Part shown: in pieces, positions 23,931-36,500 of the stretch
Numbering within the stretch: position 1 is the first letter of the stretch
Layout of the letters: each line of letters starts with the position of its first letter
Source: Norana najaformis
Taxonomy: Eukaryota > Annelida > Clitellata > Crassiclitellata > Hormogastridae
Direction of reading: 5' to 3'
DNA length: 64,000 nucleotides
Assembly: GCA_964023275.1 (NCBI GenBank)
Contig: OZ029921.1
Span: 17,768,204-17,832,203 of the forward strand
Made by a program: the position numbers and the translations under genes
Notes under the pieces: generated by a model
The model's input: the letters and a program-made list of their open reading frames with translations, nothing else
What the model was told of the DNA's origin: nothing
Database searches by the model: none

Positions 23931-24582
23931 TGAACCGACACAACTGTCAACAAGACTTAAAGATTAACAGGCTGAAATAATTATGTCTGAGCAAAACAAT
24001 GTCCAAACAAGAAGACCCTATCTCAGTGCAATAACATACATGGGTGACATTTGATATAAACACGCTTTTTCAACAAAACGTAAGCCGGGTGACACACCAA
24101 AAATCATTAACAGCAGAACCCCAGACCCTGCCGGGTTCACTTATAAGAAGGCTGCTCTGTGAGTGTGTGTGTGTGTTCTGTAAAAGGCGTAGACATTAAA
24201 TTCTTCCTTTCACAAACATTAGCAGTATCTCTGTCTTTACTCATTTAAATAAAAAATTACAGAAATTATCCAATCCAGGTTTAAAAAACAACAGAAGAAA
24301 ACATGAATATAAAGACTTTATGATGTTGCATTATAAATCTGGCTGTAATTTAAGAAAGAAAAGATGTGAAATTGAATAACCAGTGGAATAAGTTTTGACT
24401 GAATGCAAATTGTCAGACTTCATCTCTTTGCAGAGACACAGACGGGACGGATTAGATGAGGAGAGAAGGAAGAAGTGAGTATTCAAGTCAGAAATCAGTA
24501 CATCTATGAATTCAGTCATCAAAGACAAAAAGGTTGAGCAGTCCCTTAAGCTAACTCAGGGGCAGCCATGGGTAAATGTGAG
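23931..24582. other. No gene recognised
   Basis: AT-rich DNA with a short GT run at about 24159-24174. No recognisable exon or element. Confidence 0.4.
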
Positions 24583-24745
24583 CAACTTCATTTTCTCAGT
24601 CTCGGCTTTGTTTTGCTATTTCACAGCTGAGTTTGTTACAGGAACTAGAGCACAGAAATCATAGAATACCTTCCTTTCCTGGCAGGAATTTGAATCCCAA
24701 CCCCTGGGTTGTCAGTCCAGTAACCCTACATTAACTATTTACGCT
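24583..24745 (-). mobile_element. tRNA-derived SINE, family 2 (minus strand)
   Basis: In reverse the head has AATAGTTAATGTAGGGTTACT (weak box A) and GGGATTCAAATTCCTGCC (good box B). The other end reads GAGAAAATGAAGTTGC, matching the tail of the plus-strand SINE at 9572-9785. Confidence 0.6.
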
Positions 24746-25099
24746 AGATTATAATAAACACCCCCTAACTAAATCATTATAATTAATGGGTAATTTTGAC
24801 AGATGCTTATACAAAATCCTCTCTCACAGTTCACTGGCAGATGAATGAAATTTAACTGCTGTGCACTCATCTGCTAAGTTTACTAAGATTTGCCGGTTTA
24901 GAACTACGTAATCAATGATCTTACTCACGCCGAAGTGCAGACTGCATCGTTGGATAATGCACAAGTGCTTAATTTATTGCCTTCCACGCGGGAAATCAAT
25001 CGCACACTCGGCCTTTGGTGATCTACCTGTCTAAACCACGGCCCAATTCAGCGATTTTCATTCAAAATGTAAAAAAACAACACGGCAAACACGACACCG

Positions 25100-25850
25100 A
25101 ACGCAAATAAGACATAAATCATTGGCATTTTGACCAAACCCTATCGCACGTACCTTGAACACCGGCAGTGGTCCACTCCCCGCTGCCACGCGACGATCGC
25201 CCAAAGGCTGCGTTGCTCAGCCGAGAAATCTCCAGACGGCCTACAACGAATATCCAGAAACGTCCTTATACGTCATTCCAGCAGCAGGCGTAGTGGTCAA
25301 GTATGTCTCTGGCAGCCGAGCAGTACTGACGGCGATCAGAAAAATCGGGCGACGGTGAATTCCATGGCTGGAAAGAGTCGACGACAATGTCCTTCCATCT
25401 GTCTGTCAGTCCGTCTGTCGATGTCCAAAGGAGTGACCAGACGACCGCAGGGCCCTTTTGCTGTTGCAGCAGCTGCTGCTGCTGAAACGGTCAGTGCTTC
25501 TTCAGTCGCCCCTCGTTGCGAACACAGGCCGCGCCGCCGTCTGATCCATCGGTCCGGACGGCTTAGTCAGCCTCTCGCTGCTGCTGCTGCTGTTGCAAGA
25601 AATCAATACAAGACTAGGACAACGACGATGACGGCCTATACAGCAGAAAGCTGACTGGGGCATCATCATAATCAGCAGCCACTGCCGCAGCAGCAAGCAT
25701 ATCGACTGTGGTACATCGCATCATCATATTTTTCCTCTCTCCCCGCGCTCCGCCTAAGCCTCTGTGGCCGTAGTCTTGTCATTTTACTTTGGCCTCAACT
25801 GCTGCTGCAGGCCAATGCACTCGACCGCTTCAGATTATAATATAAGCGCT

Positions 25851-25899
<49 letters not shown>

Positions 25900-26150
25900 A
25901 CTGCCGTGTTTGGGTGGTGCCAATTCCAAGCCTGGATAAAAGAGAAGGGCGATGCTAATCATCTTCGTTATGACAGCGTCGTTAAACAGCAGCAGCAGCA
26001 GCCACAGCAGATGTGGCAGAATTTTCCGCAGAGTTAGTCGACCCAGGCAGCAGCAGAGACACATTTGTCACGATAGACCAAGAGGAGTGGTCACTCCTCT
26101 GCGGTTCAGCTGCATGCCAGATCTCTGCATCCCTTTGTCTCACTCTCTTT
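25100..26150 (-). promoter_or_regulatory. CpG-rich candidate promoter with a minus-strand first-exon donor
   Basis: CpG dinucleotides are visibly denser here (for example 25150-25350 and 25520-25570) than in the surrounding AT-rich, CpG-poor sequence. On the minus strand GGTGTTCAAG|GTACGTGCG gives a strong 5' splice site with the exon ending at 25154. No long frame leads into it, so the exon would be 5' UTR. The region also carries CAG/CTG runs on either side. The gene it would serve is not identified. The frames at 25130-25654 and around 25502-26246 appear composition-driven. Confidence 0.4.
25852..25898. repeat. (AGC)n / CAG trinucleotide run
   Basis: About 15-16 uninterrupted AGC triplets inside the CpG-rich segment, with shorter CAG/CTG runs nearby (25470-25490, 25577-25595, 25988-26002). 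It would read as polySer, polyGln or polyCys depending on frame, but no supported gene uses it. Confidence 0.95.
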
Positions 26151-26549
26151 GTCTGTGTGTCACTACCTCTCCCCTCCCACTGTCCCCAGAAAATCATTTT
26201 TACCCCGTCCCCTCATGTTGTCTACCATAACTCTCCATTCGAGTAAGTAGCCTGCTGCAGTCCCTCCCTGATGAAAACCAAAGGCATCTTCTATCTCCGA
26301 GCGGATTCCATCACGCACTGCATCATTCAAATTGTTCATTATCTATGGGTTCCTTCATCAGTCACTCGCCTGTGTCTTCCTTTGCTGTTCCGCTGATCCA
26401 TGACCTTACTGACCCGCAGGGCTGGTCTGCTCAAAATCTGGCCGTCATGTTTATGGTTGTTATGAAAATTTATTCACCAAGCACACTCAGTCCAACCTCT
26501 GACCTAATAAGAGGTCAGTGCCAGTTCAATAGTAGGGCAGGCTAAACCA

Positions 26550-27185
26550 AGCAGCACATACAACATATGATTTGTGCAAATCTCCTATTAGAAACCTAGT
26601 TTATAAACCGGTCTCAGTTAGGTTAGGGTATAATTTCTTTCCTTTAATTAGCTTTTTTAAAGAGTCTTAAATCAAAAGAGAGTTTCGTTCCAATTTTATG
26701 TCCAATACATCTGATTCTAGAATTCCACTGAGAGCGATAATCCCCTCTTCTTCAGTATTGTACATCTGGCGACTCTTATTGACTGTACTGTCGATGTTCT
26801 TAATGTTTTTAAGACGGAAAAGCAAAACTAATTGCTCATTTATTATATTGTAAACTGATTTGATGTTACATAGGCGACCACTTTAAGCTGGACCTTGATC
26901 CATTAATTATTGGTCTGGCCTTTGTATCCCAAAAATATTTCTGTATGCTGTGTCTTACAAAGTTGTTGCTGTAAACAATGAATGAATGAATGAATGAATA
27001 AATGCATGAATAAACAAATAAATAAATAAATGAGAAAATGAATGAATGAATAATTGAATGAATAAATGAAGGGCTTTATGCCTCTCTAACCAACTCCTAT
27101 ATGAAATGATCTTCGATTTAATTTAAACGGTCTGTTTGCCTGAAGCACAAATGTGATATCGAATGAATGAATGAATGAATGAAGG
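26550..27185 (+). repeat. Possible LINE 3' UTR ending in (AATG)n
   Basis: A non-coding stretch of about 420 bp ends GTTGCTGTAAACAATGAATG and runs into interrupted AATG/AATA units (26978-27068), with a second GAAT run at 27160-27184. Ending in a short tandem tail of this type is usual for L2/CR1-like LINEs, but no coding remnant was found to prove it. Confidence 0.4.
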
Positions 27186-29136
27186 ACATCCTTAACGGAT
27201 GACTCCAAAGCTCCTTCAGCTAGTCAGCACTCAATGGCCAATGAGCAGCATTTTATTTCAAGGTAACATTTAACACACATATGAATATACAATTTACACA
27301 TTATAATACCATCTGCATATACTGGAATACATGTTGTACATCTTTTATGTGTGTGTGTATGTGTGTATTTTCAGTACTGGTATGATGGTTAGTCTGCTAC
27401 ATATCAGTGGTGCACTAAAAATATATTGCACTTAAACTAATTGGTTTGGCCTGTATAAAATTAAATGATGTCTGAGAAGTTGACTGTAGAAAGTGTTCAA
27501 CTAAATATTTGTTTCTTAATTAAATATATCATATGCCTCTTCCTACTCCTATTTGTTGGCCTCTTTTCTTTATTAACTGCCATTCTTCCATGGCAACAAT
27601 GATTACTTTACTAGTAATGCATACAGTATACACATTGGTATATAGCTGACTGCCATCCCAACATTTGTTCATGTAAATTAGCTGTCATCCAAAGAAATGA
27701 CCATGTAACCAAATGATCAAGTAAATAAGCCATATGACTGCAATCCGCACCCACGTCCTGAAAATACCTAACATTCTTTCGAACTGGATTGCAACCTTGA
27801 TTTCATTTTAAATAATGTCAACAATCTTGATTTGATTTGATTACAAAATTCAAATGAAATCACATGCTGCCTCAAAATAGCAAGTAGGCTAGTAAATATA
27901 ACCCACATGTGCATATGTTGCACATCATATTTAATATCTACCTGAAAATCAGAGTGCATCTTTATTACTGGGCACATCCACAAGGTAAGAAAGTATGACT
28001 TGACAGATCTAAACTGTGTCATTTAGACAAGGCGAAAATATTTCTTTATCCAAGTCTGGCTGATTAGTTCAGATTTTCTGTGGAAGTTTTCTCTAGAAGG
28101 GCAGTTCAATTCACAAGACAGCATGATCAGCTCAAATCATCTTTGACTTGGCTGTCTCAAGACAGGAACTCAAGGATCTTTCCCAAAGAGGATTTTGAAC
28201 CTAAACCTTTCCTCAACTGGAAGCCAACATGGTATCTCCACCAAGGAATAGGTAAAGGATAGAATCTGATCTAAATGTTCATGTCTCCAAGTTGAGAATG
28301 ACAAAAAGGGAACAACCGACAAAACAAACAGCTTAAATCAAACAATAAGTTTAAAAGTTGTAAGAATACTTAACTTTCTTGGCAAACAGAAACTACAATG
28401 CTTTGAAAATGCTCCCAATAATTAAATGACAAAATAGGATGTGAAGATATCATGCGTAAATTATTTGTTGTAAATTACACCCATGCTTTATATACCAAAT
28501 AAAGATCTTTCACTATTTCAATGGGCCGTTGCTTCCAATTGGTATTCAATTTCACAGCATGTTTGCATTTTTCACATGAACACAGCCAATAAACAATCTA
28601 CCATCCCAAAACACGATAATAAGCCGACTACCATTTTAAAATGTAAACATCTTCTGCTGCTAAAACCATGAGTAAGTTACACTGTATATTACTATCAATG
28701 ATTTTGAATTCAGCAGTGTATATTCACAACTTTAAAAATTTAAATTAAAAATTTAAAAAATGTAAAGTTAATCATTTATTATGACTAATGCACTTCCTCG
28801 CTGCCACCAGTATGAAGCCCGAAGTCAACGAATACTGAAACATGTCTTCAGTCATCCTGAAACAAACGATACTCAACAAGTTAACAACTTACAACAGAAG
28901 AATTCTTGCAAAGTAAAAAGCTTGTTCTCCAAAGTTAAATCATAGTTTGAGTAAATGAAACAACTGAAATTTATTCCATAAAGTCATAAGAAAGGTCAAT
29001 TCAAGGTGATAATTTAACTGGCATAAATCTAGAAACATTCATTCTGAGAAAGAAGTAAGTTTCAAAACAACAATACAAACACAGACACTGATAAATGTCA
29101 GCAACACTCAACACTCACCTCAGATATCACTATGGA
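27186..29136. other. No gene recognised; downstream of coronin-7
   Basis: AT-rich sequence beyond the last recognised coronin-7 exon. Minus-strand AATAAA hexamers occur at 28970-28975 and 28776-28781 and could end its transcript. Nothing else was identified. Confidence 0.4.
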
Positions 29137-29545
29137 CTAACATACCCATTCATTTACAATACCACTATGCAATTCCATAATCCATTCATTTACAATACCA
29201 GTATGTAGCAACAAACCTACTCATTTACGATACCACTAAACAGCAAAATACCTGATTAAATACAATACATGAACATCTCCTAAGAGAAAAGATTAAACAT
29301 ATCATTAAAAATTAAAGAGATTCAACATTTAAGACACCAATATGCAGTGACATACCCACTCATTTAAAATACCACTTTGCAGCTACATAAACCATTCACT
29401 TAAGATGCCATTAGGCCCCAACATAGCTGGTACCTCCTGGTATTCATTTAAGACACCAATATGCACCTACACACCCATGCATTTAAGGTACCACTAAGCA
29501 GCAGTATATGCATTCCATTTGCAGTGACATACCCATTCATCAGGA
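29137..29545. repeat. Degenerate about 35-bp tandem repeat overlapping the coronin-7 terminal exon
   Basis: Eight or nine diverged units resemble ACATACCCATTCATTT followed by AAxATACCACTATGCAG. Examples start near 29139, 29346, 29466 and 29527. On the minus strand each unit resembles AATGGGTATGT...; the best-preserved one (29527-29539) is the end of the last recognised coronin-7 coding exon with its GTATGT. The array therefore looks as if it grew from, or into, the gene's 3' end. Confidence 0.7.
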
Positions 29546-30478
29546 TCACAGCCTTCAGCTAAATCCTGTGGCAAAGGACCATCATCAAAATGAAGTTTGT
29601 TGGTCATTGCACTCAGAAGCTGTCAACAAATAACAGAACAAACAGAAACATTTATTGTATATGATTACTTCAATTTGCACATCATCAGTGTGGGCCTAAA
29701 TTTGTCTTCAGGAATGCAACTCACACCTTTAACTGCCTAATCAATGATTCAGCCAACCCAATTATCTGCATCTACCAACATAGCAGTTACTGGTAATTGA
29801 ACCAAAACTTAAAGCACATGTGACCACATCCAGCTTGCAATGATTAGCTGCAATAACTGTGTCTATAGTTATGCGACATGGCATCATTTGATGTTCATTA
29901 AACATGAAATCACAGCATAAATCACAGAAATCACAGCATAAAGTCCGTTATGTCAATCAAACCCAAGACACAATTATTACACTGCGTTTATTGATGAATG
30001 AATTTTTAACTTAGCATAAGTCAAAATTTAAGGTGGAACAACTAAAGTAAAGCAGTTTCTCACTTCTTCTTTCTTCTGTTCATCTGTTTTGTATGTTGCT
30101 TTATAAACTTCAAAGCTCTGATACTTCTGCTGTTTTGGAGCCTCAGCTGGAGCCTCTGATACTGAAACAACCAACCCAACAAACAATACCAAATGATGCG
30201 AAAGACCAATACCATGTAATTGTTCATTCTTATGTTCTAATTAATATACAGACAAGGAAACTGGTAAAAAGACAAAGATTTCAAAAAGAAAGAAAGAAAA
30301 GAAGATAAGAAAAACATAACTGAAACATTGTAAGGTTGTAATATTAAACTATTAAGCTCAAAGTGCAAACCTAAATAGTTCTTTTCTGCAAGGCACAGTA
30401 TATAAATACAACAATACAATAGCAAACAGAACCCAGATAAAAAAGCCCAACACAGAATGTAGTATAATGGGATAACAC

Positions 30479-30561
<83 letters not shown>

Positions 30562-33500
30562 GTTGTCCCATGGCAATATATTTATTGACATTACAGAATC
30601 AACTCAGAGCCACAGAAGTGAACTAAATCAACGAACTGTTTAATTAGAACACCAAAACAACTGTGAAAGATTTATTTAGCTACTATGATTTTGATGCAGC
30701 AACACTTTGCGTCCTCATTTCAAACAATCAACACTTGTTTAGTCTGCATGCACAAAGCAGAGATATATGCATTCTATAAGGAAAGCAAGCATACTCAGAC
30801 TTACAGGACTTCATGTCATCAGGTTTAAGACTGATTCTAGGCTGACTCTTGTTCTGACCGCTAAACCATTCGGATGAATCAAGAACTGGTTTCCAAGTGA
30901 CTCTAGTTTCAGGAAACAGATCATCCTGAAAGAATTCCACCTGCACAGGCAGAAACAATGCCTCAGTTTAAACCATAAATCACATATAAAATGACAAACA
31001 TCACTTGAAATTAAGGTATTTTTACAAATGCTAATTATAAACAAGTACAGAACAAAAACACCAACCAACTGAATTAATGCAACGTAATTAAAAAACTATC
31101 TCTGCAAATTACATTTCTGCATTAAACAGATTCAGTTAAGTTGACACCTTTGAGAACACAAATAACTGTGAAATATTTTCTCAATATTTTCTCATAGACC
31201 CTTTTCAAGAAAGATTTAATAGACATGGTTACAAAAAATTGCTGGAATTTCATGAATTAAACACCTACAAAATAAAAAAGATAGAAACAACGAAAAAGGA
31301 AAGTCCTTGGACAAAAAAACAACTATGGTGGATGAAGTTGTTTAATGAAGACTTGAGTGGTTTAGTCGTATTTAAAGAAAGTCATTTGATTGGCTCCTAC
31401 AGAAGGCATGTATGCATGAATCAGTGAAAATAGAAGCAGTAGAAAACTATGACTACAACAGATAATAAACCAAGACATAACAAGACCCAAAGTAAATCTG
31501 AGGATAGCACTGGACTTGATGAATGCCTGAAACAGTGGAGATCATTCGTTTCCACCTGTTGCTACCAAATGGAATCAGGACTGATGATGATCATGATGAT
31601 GATGATTTGCAGGTAAAATATGTAAAGTTGAGGAAGACAAACAAAGACATGGACGGAAAATGTGAAAGAAGATCTAAAAGCGCAAGACATGGGTATGAGA
31701 ACTACCACTAACAGAATCAGAGACAGAACAAAATGGAGACATCTTGTTCAAACTTCATCATCGGCACATACCTGAGGGAAGAGAGAAGATAAAGATATGT
31801 GAAGTAATCCAAATTTCATAGATGTTCTTACTTTAGTCCTTGGAACTGTAAATGAGATTGGTTCTATGCTGCTGGATGTCAGACGAAATGCTCTTGCAAA
31901 CTCCACCTTCCTGACATCAACTTCTGTCTTTGGTAGAAATGACAGAGCTTGATGAAGGCCATCGGCCTTATAATCGGACAAAGGAAACAAGTGTGGATAA
32001 TCCTCAGCTACTTCGTATGCTCTCACCATACCATCTCCCTGTTCAATGAAAGGACAGAACGTACGTAAAAACGACAAATACACTATACCTACATTAAAAA
32101 AAGTTAAAAAACAGGTTAAGATTATTGGACAGAAAACACTTTGGGACACAGAGTTCCCTGTCACACGATTCATTTTCAAGATGTGACAAACAAATTGCAG
32201 CATCTCTAATCTAATCAAATCTTAAAAACTTACAAAATGCCACTGTATCAATGAAAAAGCATGAATCGATGGTCACTTCTGATTAAAATTCATAAATGTG
32301 CTAAACTCCAGGGTCATTCTGGTCAAAACCCTAAACCACTATATTTAACAACAAATAAACTAAACATTATTACAACGAAATCACTCCACTGTTGTTACAT
32401 TACTCTATCTGAGAGGCTAAAGCGATTTTAAACCAAATGGCATAATACAGGGAATGTTACCATGTCTTCAAGACTTGTTCACAATAACACAGCATTTGAA
32501 AGCGTTAAATCTAGCAAAGCCACCGCATGACTTAAGCAATACTGTATATCAGTTGTTGGTGAACTTCAATCCAATTTCCCACAGACGCTTAGTGCAGTAC
32601 CTTGCAAACACCTGGTGCAATCTTCCGTGGAATCACCTTTCAATCTTGGCTTGACCTCATATACATATCAACCCCCAGACAAATGACTTTTAAAACTGTC
32701 CAAAATTTTTCGACTCATACAAGAGAATACACAGTAAAAGTGACCATCAAAAGATGCCATGTGTGTTGTGAGAGCAGAACTACAAAAATCTCTAGATTCA
32801 ATACGATCAGAATACTATACAATAATCATATCTAATTTAAATTTAAGGAACCATATCCAACTGTATCAATAATCATTCTGACTCACCCTTCCTGTAAGAA
32901 ATAGAGTTGAGCTGTCATCATCATAATATGGAATAAGAATTGAAGGTGATGTATCCAGATCAATTTTGTAAAGCACAGATGAAAGATTGGTTGAATCAAA
33001 GGCAGCTACCTGTCTAACACTTGATCTACAGAACCAAAAATGCTCAACACAATAATGACAATGTTAAAGCTTGATCAATGCAACATCTTATGATGCAATG
33101 TAATGTCTATTTCTGTTATTGAAATAGTGATTGATGGCACCCTTGCTCCCCAATATTAAGTTGATCATTTCACTAACTCAGTATGGTAGGCAAGAATGTA
33201 GTGACAATTCCTTATCAACCAGTAAGACCGCGTGACATGTCATTTCTAAAATGACTTGTTACTTTTGCTTCTACCTTTGGAATTACAGCCCTATTAGAGA
33301 AATCCTTCTCTATCTAGTAACTTTCCCCACAAAATATCTGCATCCAAGAAGATAGCAATGTCTAATTAGAGAAAAAGAAAAGAAACAAAACAGAAACCTA
33401 TCAAATCCAGTGACAACCAAGAGATTATCGTTGCATGTCCAGACAACTCGACCTCCACGGCTGCCTTCCAGACCAGATCCAACCTTCACAATTTCACAAA

Positions 33501-36500
33501 ACAATATGTCATACAAAAGGAGACTAGGACAAAGGAACATCTTAGGAATGAAAGAAGGTGTATCAAGTGCGGACGCTACTCAAGGTAATAATAATAATAA
33601 AGAGAATTTCTATAGCACCGTAACATGGCCGAGGCCGAAGAAAAGGGCGCTATAAATAAATAAGTTTAAGCGACAATAGAAAATTAACTACAGTCATACG
33701 ATAATTTAAATAGAAACGCTTTAAGCCCTTTCTTAAACGTATCCAAGGATGGAGCGTTCTTCACATGGTCGGGAAGGCTATTCCACGCAGTGGGCCCGGC
33801 AATCGAGAAAGAACTTTCGCCAAACTGCGTGGAAGACCTCGGGACCTGCAGTAGGTTCCTCAACGAGGACCGCAGCCGACATCTGTTCCCAGGACCGCAG
33901 CCGACATTTGTTCTCAAGTTATCTGAGGTCTTTGAGCATGCTAGCCGCTCTATCAGACCTTGAGTCAGTGGAATTGCAATTATGTGCTCACATCATAAAG
34001 ATCAGGAAATAAGAGAACCTTAAACATTTTCAGTTTTAACAGCTGGATACTGTGTTGTGTTAGCCTGCTACTATGGCTATTAAAAAAATTCCACTTTATG
34101 AAATTCCAGATATGCACATATATGTGTATTTATATATATTTGCATACAGTTGCATCACATGCTGCATATTACTGCAAGATTGTGTTAATGGCTATACAGC
34201 CTAAATATATGAAATGTTTTTACCTAGATCTGAAGCCCCTGAACTGATTGACTTGAAAACTGATAGGGTGAATGAACTGCCAAGATCTCTGCCGATAATT
34301 TGAAAGTGATTGGATTACAGCAGTGTTCCCACAACACCCAACTATGCAAACTATGTACTTTTTTATACAGTATGATACTTGTCAGGCTTGCCTACAGCTC
34401 ATTGATTTGTGCACTATGGCTCATTCAATGCTGCTTGATGCAGGGATGTGCTTTTCTGAAAAAGCAATAAAACTGTCTTCCGAGTAAAAGCATGAAATTG
34501 TATTAATCTTTGTAAACAGTTTTGGACCGGTTTTCAAACCTCTTAAGCTGGACAAAATGATGGGCCAATTAAAAGAAAATACAAAATTTAATAAAACTTA
34601 CATTTGAATAAAACTTAAATTTGTTTAAAAAATTTGACCTATAATGCTACATCTTAAGATAATATTATGCATATTAAGCATATGATTATGCCAGTTGGCT
34701 TTAATTTTGCAGCAGTCATTTACAACAATACAAATGTCACAAGTAAACAGCAAATATTAAACACCACTACTCTTTAAAATTTACTGCAGGGGCACATGAT
34801 CAGCAAAAAGGTTTTAAAAAGTATCAACATTTAACATTTGCAGTTTTACAGGTGTCAGTTTCATTGTGTTGCCATTAACACCCATTCTGAAACTTTGCAG
34901 TTATTTTACAACAGTTTACAAAAATCACCTGATAACTTTGGAAAAGCTTAGTGAAGCAGCCTCAAATTACACTGATGAAAATTAACAAACACTCACAGAA
35001 ACTGGTTCAGCTGAATGCCGAGGATCGTAAATCCGTATTTTTCCATCCTTGCAGGATGTCGCACATCTCTGTCCATCTTGACTCCAAGAAAAACTGAAAA
35101 TCTGTTGTTCAAATGAAAAACCACATTGCAGCCAATATTTCAAACATAATAATAGGCTGTAAAGTGCCCAACTCTTCTCAAATGGATAGCATCAGTTGGC
35201 AGTATAAGAAGAGATCTAACAGAGAATGGGTGGCAGAGGAATATATACTATGGTGACCACGACGATGACACTGACAACAATGAAGATTCACAGCATTTGT
35301 AAACAGTGATTAATTATCTTGCTCACACATGGCATACTGCTCCCATGCTTCTAAATGCCCTGACATCCATACTCAATCCCTTTGCATTTGATCCATCTTA
35401 AAATCAGAAGTACAGGGACTTAAAAGCACATGACTACACAGAAGCCCTTGCTTACCGTATCCGTGTGACCAGTCAGCTTAATTTTCTCTTGCTCTGACTG
35501 CAAATCCCACAGTCGAACGGTCATGTCGTACGATCCAGATGAAAGAACATCAGAAGCCAGAGGATGGAACCTCACAAAATACAACTTCTCTGAGTGACCT
35601 GCAATCGACAATCATCACTTTCACATTCTCAGTCATTCAGCAAAACTTCACCTTTACACAAATAAAAAGTAGGACCTATACAGACCTTTAAATGATGATG
35701 TCAGTGCGTGGAACCACTGCTGTCATCTGGTGTTCACGGATGGCTCATGTGAGAACCTACAGACTGGACATGTTACAGTACAACAAGGCACCATAAGAAT
35801 CAACTGGCTACATTTAGAATTACTAGTCACAAAGCTCGACATGTAATTTTCCACATGGACTATTACACTGGCCAACAGAAAAAAAAATTTTTCTAGTTGC
35901 CTTCGGTTTTAGACCTGTTCTTGGGGTAATTTTGGGCGCTGATTCAGAAAATGTCATTGGATTGAGTGCATCAGGTCTAGTTTCTGAGATATCGTCGATT
36001 TTGTAAAGAAAACCCAGTCCACTCTTTAAACGATGTCTTTGGCAAAACTAAAATGTCATAATAAGCTTTATTTATGGCTAATTATAATTCTTGCTGATTC
36101 ATATAATGCCTACATCCTTATAATGTAAAATCAGCATATCTTGCCGCGTGCTGAGATATTGCTGATTCAACGAAATAACTATTCCGTAGCCTACAGCTTA
36201 CTCAGCACTAAATTCATGGCCTCATTTAGAATTTATTTGTGCTTATACAGCGTTTCATGGTTTCGAACTATGTAAATAGATTATGCTGAAGTCAGCATTT
36301 ATAGCCTATATAAACCGCCTCCTTGAAAGCTAGAGCAGCCGCAGTCGTCTTAGGGCATATTAAGAGTTGGTCGCAAGAACAATCTGTGAATGTGAGCATT
36401 AAATAACTACATGTTCTTACTATTTTTTAGGTTAGTCATTTAATTCCTCAGATGCGAACATCCTTAAGGTTATGGCTACTTCCAGACGGAGCTGCATTAA

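Noticed and set aside
9572-24745. Functional tRNA genes at the box A/B pairs
   Set aside because: Acceptor and anticodon stems cannot be formed and long SINE bodies follow, so they are SINEs.
35160-35280. Possible RTE LINE end (RRDLTENGWQRNIYYGDHDDD)
   Set aside because: Resembles endings I recall near GAT/GAC triplets, but the match is too short and unspecific to call.
36392-36430. Intron in the 5' UTR of the transposon gene (GTGAGC to TTTTTTAG)
   Set aside because: Only 39 bp between the two signals, too short for a normal animal intron; a longer one with another donor remains possible.
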